A DNA stretch of 8,215 nt from Bacilli bacterium (lineage in GTDB: Bacteria > Bacillota_I > Bacilli_A > RF39 > UBA660), in assembly GCA_028708005.1 (NCBI GenBank), contig JAQVZV010000031.1, positions 1 to 8,215 on the forward strand, given 5' to 3'. The stretch's first letter is position 1. Each line of letters opens with the position of its first letter. A program made the position numbers and the translations under genes. Positions 4,758-8,215 of the stretch are shown here, piece by piece. The notes under the pieces were generated by a model, which saw only the letters and a program-made list of their open reading frames with translations, had not been told where the DNA came from and ran no database searches.

Positions 4758-6641
4758 ATGAAAGATATTAAAATCAAAACCAAACTAATAATTGGTAGTT
4801 TAATTTGTCTTTTGATAGTAATGATTAGATATGTTGGATGTTATTTTTTAAACCAAAAGGATTACAAATATACTGAAACTAAAACAGCAGAAAGTTATAA
4901 AGAACTTTATTCGCTAGTAAAGAAAATGAATACTAAAAATAAATATGATTTCTTGTTTGGTTTCATTCCCATAAGAAAAGGTATTCTTAAAAATGAAATG
5001 GGTGAAAATATTGATCCTTCTAATCAAAATAATACAGATACAGGTGCATCTGGTAGACTTGAATATTCTGATACTAACTTACAAGTTTTAGGAGTACAAG
5101 AAGCCGATATTATAAAAACTGATGGCGAATATATTTATGCCTTATCAACGGAATACCTTTATATAATTAAAAGTGATAATGGTAAGTTATCTGTTTCATC
5201 AAAAATAAAACATCATGATAACAGCAAAGATAAAACAACGACTAACTTCTTCGAAATTTATATAAACGATGATAAATTAATTGGTATGCAAAGAACCGCG
5301 ACCTATAAATACTATGATAATGGTCCAAATGGCCAAGATATTATGCCAAGATTTGATTATTATATTGGCTCCTCAGATGAGGTTATAAGTGCAGTTATCT
5401 TTGATATTAAAGACAAAACTAAGCCAGTTAAAATCAATACATTATCACAAACTGGCAATTATGTTTCATCTCGTATGGTAGATAATTACTTATATATCAT
5501 AACTAATTACTTCGTTTATGATAGTAATCTTAAAAGAGAAGATATGACAACATATATACCTTCAACTACAACTGATGATACAAAACCTATCAATCCAGAA
5601 GATATATATATTGTTCCTAATCCAAAAACAAGTCAATATATAACAGTTTCTGGGATTGATATAAATAATGCTTCAGATTTTGTTTCATCAAAAGCCATAC
5701 TTGGTTGTGGCAACAATGTTTATGCTAGTACCAAAAATTTATTTATAACAAGTTATGACACTATAACGGAAAAAGATTATGTTAGAAGTAAAACCAATAT
5801 AATAAAGTTCTCAATTGATAAAGGTGTGATTGCATTAAAAGCAACTGGCTCAGTTAATGGTTCTATCTTAAATCAATTTTCAATGGATGAATCAGATGAA
5901 TACTTTAGAATAGTAACTACATCATATGATTATAAAATTATAAGTAGTGGTAATGATAATGACGCAACTACTGGTATAAGTATTAATAATGATGATTCAA
6001 AAAACAATTTGTATATTTTAGATAAAAAGTTGAAAGTTGTTGGCAAAATAGAAGATGTCGCTAAAGGTGAAAGGGTTTATTCAGTTAGGTTTGATAAAGA
6101 TATTGCCTATTTCGTAACGTTCAAGCAGGTGGATCCATTATTTGCAGTTGATTTGAGCAATCCGCTTAAGCCCAAAATATTGGGTTCTCTTAAAATCCCT
6201 GGTTTTTCAGAATATTTACACGTTTATGACGGCACGTCATTGTTCGGCTTAGGTAAAGAAACTGACGCTGAAGGAAGGGTTTTGGGCATGAAGCTTTCAA
6301 TGTTTGACACATCTGACAAAACTAATATAAAAGAAAAATTTAAACTATTTTTAGGAGACAAATATACATGGTCAGAAGCATCATATAACCATAAAGCTAT
6401 TCTTGTATCTAGTGACAAAGCAATCATTGGTTTTCCCGCTAACAACAGTTATTTAATATATAGATATGATAATAAAAATGGCTTTACAAAACTACATGAG
6501 ATGTCATTTGATGATAATGACTATTACTATGGTAATATACGGGGATTATATATCGGAGACTATATTTATATATATAATGTAAAACATATGAAATCATATG
6601 ATATATTCAAATTTAATCTTATAAATGATTTATCACTATAA
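4758..6641 (+). CDS. Membrane-anchored protein with secreted beta-propeller domain
   Basis: The protein has 627 residues. An N-terminal hydrophobic helix (about 9-31) with a positively charged start (KDIKIKTK) acts as signal anchor, so the rest should lie outside the cell. The segment QVLGVQEADIIKTDGEYIYA (109-128) is the signature of the secreted beta-propeller domain family (Beta_propel, COG4880 type). Repeated strand units such as IFDIKDKTKPVKI, ILDKKLKVVGKI, AVDLSNPLKPKILGSLKIPG and MFDTSDKTNIKEKF fit propeller blades. The function of the family is poorly known. No protease or dockerin motif is seen, and the C-terminus (IGDYIYIYN.KHMKSYDIF) ends in a last blade, so length looks complete. 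The SD AAAGGAG is 5 bases from the ATG. It is monocistronic, with its own promoter and terminator. Confidence 0.85.
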   Translation: MKDIKIKTKLIIGSLICLLIVMIRYVGCYFLNQKDYKYTETKTAESYKELYSLVKKMNTKNKYDFLFGFIPIRKGILKNEMGENIDPSNQNNTDTGASGRLEYSDTNLQVLGVQEADIIKTDGEYIYALSTEYLYIIKSDNGKLSVSSKIKHHDNSKDKTTTNFFEIYINDDKLIGMQRTATYKYYDNGPNGQDIMPRFDYYIGSSDEVISAVIFDIKDKTKPVKINTLSQTGNYVSSRMVDNYLYIITNYFVYDSNLKREDMTTYIPSTTTDDTKPINPEDIYIVPNPKTSQYITVSGIDINNASDFVSSKAILGCGNNVYASTKNLFITSYDTITEKDYVRSKTNIIKFSIDKGVIALKATGSVNGSILNQFSMDESDEYFRIVTTSYDYKIISSGNDNDATTGISINNDDSKNNLYILDKKLKVVGKIEDVAKGERVYSVRFDKDIAYFVTFKQVDPLFAVDLSNPLKPKILGSLKIPGFSEYLHVYDGTSLFGLGKETDAEGRVLGMKLSMFDTSDKTNIKEKFKLFLGDKYTWSEASYNHKAILVSSDKAIIGFPANNSYLIYRYDNKNGFTKLHEMSFDDNDYYYGNIRGLYIGDYIYIYNVKHMKSYDIFKFNLINDLSL

Positions 6642-6659
6642 AACCAACATACACTTTAA

Positions 6660-6693
6660 AAAGGTCTAGTAAAATACTAGGCTTTTGTTTTTT
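6660..6693 (+). terminator. Terminator of the beta-propeller gene
   Basis: CTAGTA/TACTAG (6666-6671 and 6675-6680) with loop AAA is extended outward to 12 bp with two G-T pairs. It is followed by a T-rich tract ending in six T (6688-6693). It lies 18 bases after the stop codon. Confidence 0.85.
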
Positions 6694-7072
6694 AACCACC
6701 CTATTCTATTAATTGGTATCAATATGATGTTTGCAACTGTATATTGAAATTTATTAACAATTGTATTAATCTTTAAATTATAATCGCCCACTTTACATAT
6801 CACAATAGTGACAATGACACATATAATAATGTACAAAGGAGGGATAAAAAAGTCTGGTTTAAGTACTATAGATTTATTTGCATTTATCAGAAGAAGAAGA
6901 TTATATATTAATAAATGATATGAAATTATTATAATAAAAGCAGGTTGCTTTGATGTTAACGTAATAGGCGTATTACTCCTTAGAAAAGGGTAATTATTTG
7001 AATATATTTTAAATACCTCAAAATTATGGCACACTATCTGCAAAGCTTATAAAAATCCAGATAATTATATTG
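6694..7072. other. Gene-poor stretch with an orphan promoter/SD and no supported gene
   Basis: No protein gene is convincing here. A minus-strand hydrophobic frame (7043 to 6666) has only a TTG start, no SD, and runs into the terminator of the preceding gene. On the plus strand the promoter/SD module at 6803-6842 is followed by a 22- to 24-codon frame without a normal start (about 6844-6918, ending at TGA; containing STIDLFAFIRRRRLY). The stretch may be the remains of a decayed gene. Around 6968-6992 there is a small hairpin (ATTAC/GTAAT). Confidence 0.5.
6803..6842 (+). promoter_or_regulatory. Orphan copy of the promoter and SD found upstream of the 2791 gene
   Basis: Bases 6803-6827 match 2814-2838 (minus strand) at 24 of 25 positions, including the -10 CATATAAT and the AC 16 bases before it (SigK-like). 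In both copies seven bases separate this block from AAAGGAGG (6835-6842 here). The -35 bases differ (ATCACA rather than TTAACA). No ATG follows the SD at the proper distance: the corresponding position reads AAG. The gene it once drove may be lost. Confidence 0.7.
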
Positions 7073-7073
7073 A

Positions 7074-7102
7074 AAAAACTGACATTCCTTATGTCAGTTT
7101 TT
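7074..7102 (-). terminator. Terminator of the HAD phosphatase gene
   Basis: There is a perfect 12-bp stem, AAAAACTGACAT/ATGTCAGTTTTT (7074-7085 and 7091-7102), with a five-base loop. Read on the minus strand it ends in a T-run (7078-7073), 35 bases after the stop codon of the gene at 7138-7803. It is symmetric and may also stop plus-strand transcription. Confidence 0.85.
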
Positions 7103-7137
7103 AGTAAGATTATAGCTATATATATCCATATCATTTA

Positions 7138-7803
7138 TTATAATGTTCTTTTTATGTCAAGTAGTTTTACAACTTCCATTGTAGGCTGATTATTACACGG
7201 ACTAGTTTGTCCATTATTGTTAAGCCAAATTGAATCAATCCCCGCATTATTAGCGCATAGAATATCAGATGTTAAACTATCCCCTATTAAAAGACAATCA
7301 TCCCTATTGTATGTATTAAATATTCGTGAAATCGATTCCTCATGCGGTTTAAGATATGATTCGTCAATAGCATAAATATGTTCAAAATATTCACTCATTG
7401 TAAGATTATTTAATCTATGTATTTGAGGCTTTTTAAACCAATTGGTTAAAACAATCATACTATATCCTTTAGCTTTTAAATATTGCAATAATTCAATAGC
7501 CCCCTCTTTAGCAGGTGATAAAGTATTTAGTTTATCCATGTTATCTATAAATTTAATTGGACAAATTTTCTCTTTGTATAAGAAAGAAATAACATCAGAA
7601 GCTATTTCGTATATATAATCTCGCTTAACTTTGATAGATTGTAACCTAATATCACATTCACTAAAAAAATCAAATAGTTGATTATAAACCTCATCCTCAT
7701 CCAAAAGATGGTATACATCACATATTTTTCTTGCTAACCGTCTACATTCAGTATCTATTAAAGTACCGTCAATATCAAAAATAATAGTTTTATAACGTCT
7801 CAT
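7138..7803 (-). CDS. HAD-superfamily phosphatase
   Basis: The protein has 221 residues when started at the ATG at 7803. All four HAD motifs are present: motif I FDIDGTL with nucleophile Asp10 and acid/base Asp12; motif II IVLTN (Thr120); motif III Lys152 in YLKPHEE; motif IV LLIGDSLTSD with Asp175 and Asp180. The alpha-helical cap lies between residues about 17 and 90. Members dephosphorylate small phosphorylated metabolites such as phosphoglycolate or nucleotides, and the substrate cannot be told here. The frame is open upstream to 7917, but I prefer 7803 because HAD proteins start just before motif I and a promoter at 7832-7860 lies inside the extension. The SD is unusual (GGGGG), implying weak initiation. 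The protein should be cytoplasmic. Confidence 0.9.
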   Translation of the reverse strand: MRRYKTIIFDIDGTLIDTECRRLARKICDVYHLLDEDEVYNQLFDFFSECDIRLQSIKVKRDYIYEIASDVISFLYKEKICPIKFIDNMDKLNTLSPAKEGAIELLQYLKAKGYSMIVLTNWFKKPQIHRLNNLTMSEYFEHIYAIDESYLKPHEESISRIFNTYNRDDCLLIGDSLTSDILCANNAGIDSIWLNNNGQTSPCNNQPTMEVVKLLDIKRTL

Positions 7804-7831
7804 ATTAACCCCCACAAACAATGATAACAGT

Positions 7832-7860
7832 ATAATACTATATTTCATTATTAAATTCAA
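7832..7860 (-). promoter_or_regulatory. SigA-type promoter of the HAD phosphatase gene
   Basis: On the minus strand TTGAAT (7860-7855) and TATTAT (7837-7832) are separated by exactly 17 bases. The transcript start would be near 7825, about 22 bases before the ATG at 7803, which supports that start over the longer frame. Confidence 0.55.
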
Positions 7861-7948
7861 ATATAATTTAGAGTCCATATCATTAGTAGCATATATGGAA
7901 ATTAGTAATGAAAACATATAGATAACAATCTTTACTTTAAAGAAACTA

Positions 7949-7957
7949 TGTTATAAT
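7949..7957 (+). promoter_or_regulatory. Extended -10 promoter of the HelD-like gene
   Basis: TGTTATAAT (7949-7957) is a perfect extended -10. The -35 region is weak (TCTTTA or TTTACT). The predicted start near 7964 leaves a leader of about 25 bases. It diverges from the HAD phosphatase promoter. Confidence 0.65.
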
Positions 7958-7988
7958 GTCATTATGCTTAGTAATGGGAGGTTTTTTT

Positions 7989-8215
7989 ATGTCGTTATCT
8001 AAAGATATATTAGATTATGAAGAAAAATATTTAACTACTTGCTTAAATGAGATTAATAATCAAATTAAAGAATTAGGACAAGGTCTACAAGTTGAAAAAA
8101 TTGATATTAAAGAATTTAATAAGTTTATTTGGGAAAATAGAGGTTCGATGGACGAAGTAGAAATACGTAGTAATTTATTAGCATCTGAGTTAGAGGCCTA
8201 TCGTTTCCAACGAAG
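7989..8215 (+). CDS. N-terminus of a HelD-like UvrD/Rep-family helicase (partial)
   Basis: The ATG at 7989 has an SD GGGAGG 7 bases upstream, separated from it by a run of seven T. The window holds 75 residues and cuts the gene inside codon 76. The start is a helical, charged segment (residues 8-35, DYEEKYLTTCLNEINNQIKE) likely to be a coiled coil. It is followed by FIWENRGSMDEVEIRSNLLA (46-65), which I recall from the N-terminal arm of clostridial HelD/UvrD-like proteins. HelD inserts such an arm into RNA polymerase and uses ATP to release stalled enzyme from DNA. The ATPase motifs lie beyond the window, so the assignment rests on the N-terminus alone. Confidence 0.6.
   Translation, partial: MSLSKDILDYEEKYLTTCLNEINNQIKELGQGLQVEKIDIKEFNKFIWENRGSMDEVEIRSNLLASELEAYRFQR

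Noticed and set aside
6224..6445. Minus-strand frame of 73 codons inside the beta-propeller gene
   Set aside because: It is antisense to a well-supported gene with no SD or recognisable content.
6666..7043. Hydrophobic minus-strand frame of 125 codons
   Set aside because: It has only a TTG start right after a stop codon and no SD, and its end lies inside the terminator of the beta-propeller gene. It overlaps the orphan promoter on the other strand. A decayed membrane protein gene cannot be fully excluded.
7804..7917. Upstream extension of the HAD phosphatase to 7917, giving a hydrophobic N-terminus
   Set aside because: HAD proteins begin just before motif I, a TTGAAT-17-TATTAT promoter lies within the extension, and no SD precedes the ATG at 7917.

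Overview
The window is AT-rich DNA with strong Shine-Dalgarno (SD) sequences, extended -10 (TGnTATAAT) promoters, Rho-independent terminators and small proteins of sporulation-like character. These point to a spore-forming low-GC Firmicute, most likely a clostridium. No species can be named from sequence alone. The content is a mosaic of accessory genes, several broken, rather than one pathway.

Left part (1-1690). The window opens on the 3' end of a small Cys-containing gene (1-189). A single-gene IS200-type insertion sequence follows (about 220-961), with tnpA on the minus strand and subterminal hairpins at both ends. An inverted repeat can mask the tnpA ribosome binding site. Next is a minus-strand lipoprotein gene (1036-1497) whose C-terminus matches that of the first gene, including the Cys-Cys-Trp spacing. 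At 1643-1687 (minus) lies the 3' half of a tRNA-Trp(CCA) gene without its 5' half, a hallmark of an old integration site.

Middle part (1690-4663). A Nudix hydrolase gene is interrupted by an in-frame TAA. Two related small genes (2408-2791 minus and 3044-3341 plus) share a DLLES.A.EE....HLINAEAEK core and diverge from an intergenic region rich in inverted repeats. The plus-strand copy is frameshifted by one base. After a strong terminator come a GNAT acetyltransferase and a small phage-like gene in a probable operon, then a 58-residue Gly/Tyr-rich single-pass membrane protein resembling small sporulation proteins.

Right part (4664-8215). A 627-residue membrane-anchored beta-propeller protein has its own promoter and terminator. 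A gene-poor stretch (6694-7072) follows. It contains a second, nearly exact copy of the promoter and SD of the gene at 2791, but no clear gene behind it. A minus-strand HAD phosphatase and the start of a HelD-like helicase gene, divergently transcribed, close the window.

The signals most worth a second look are the tRNA-Trp scar, the duplicated promoter/SD module with a possible lost gene, the divergent paralog pair with its folded intergenic region, and the lipoprotein paralogs flanking the IS. I saw no CRISPR array, rRNA gene or complete tRNA, and no convincing multi-gene defence system.
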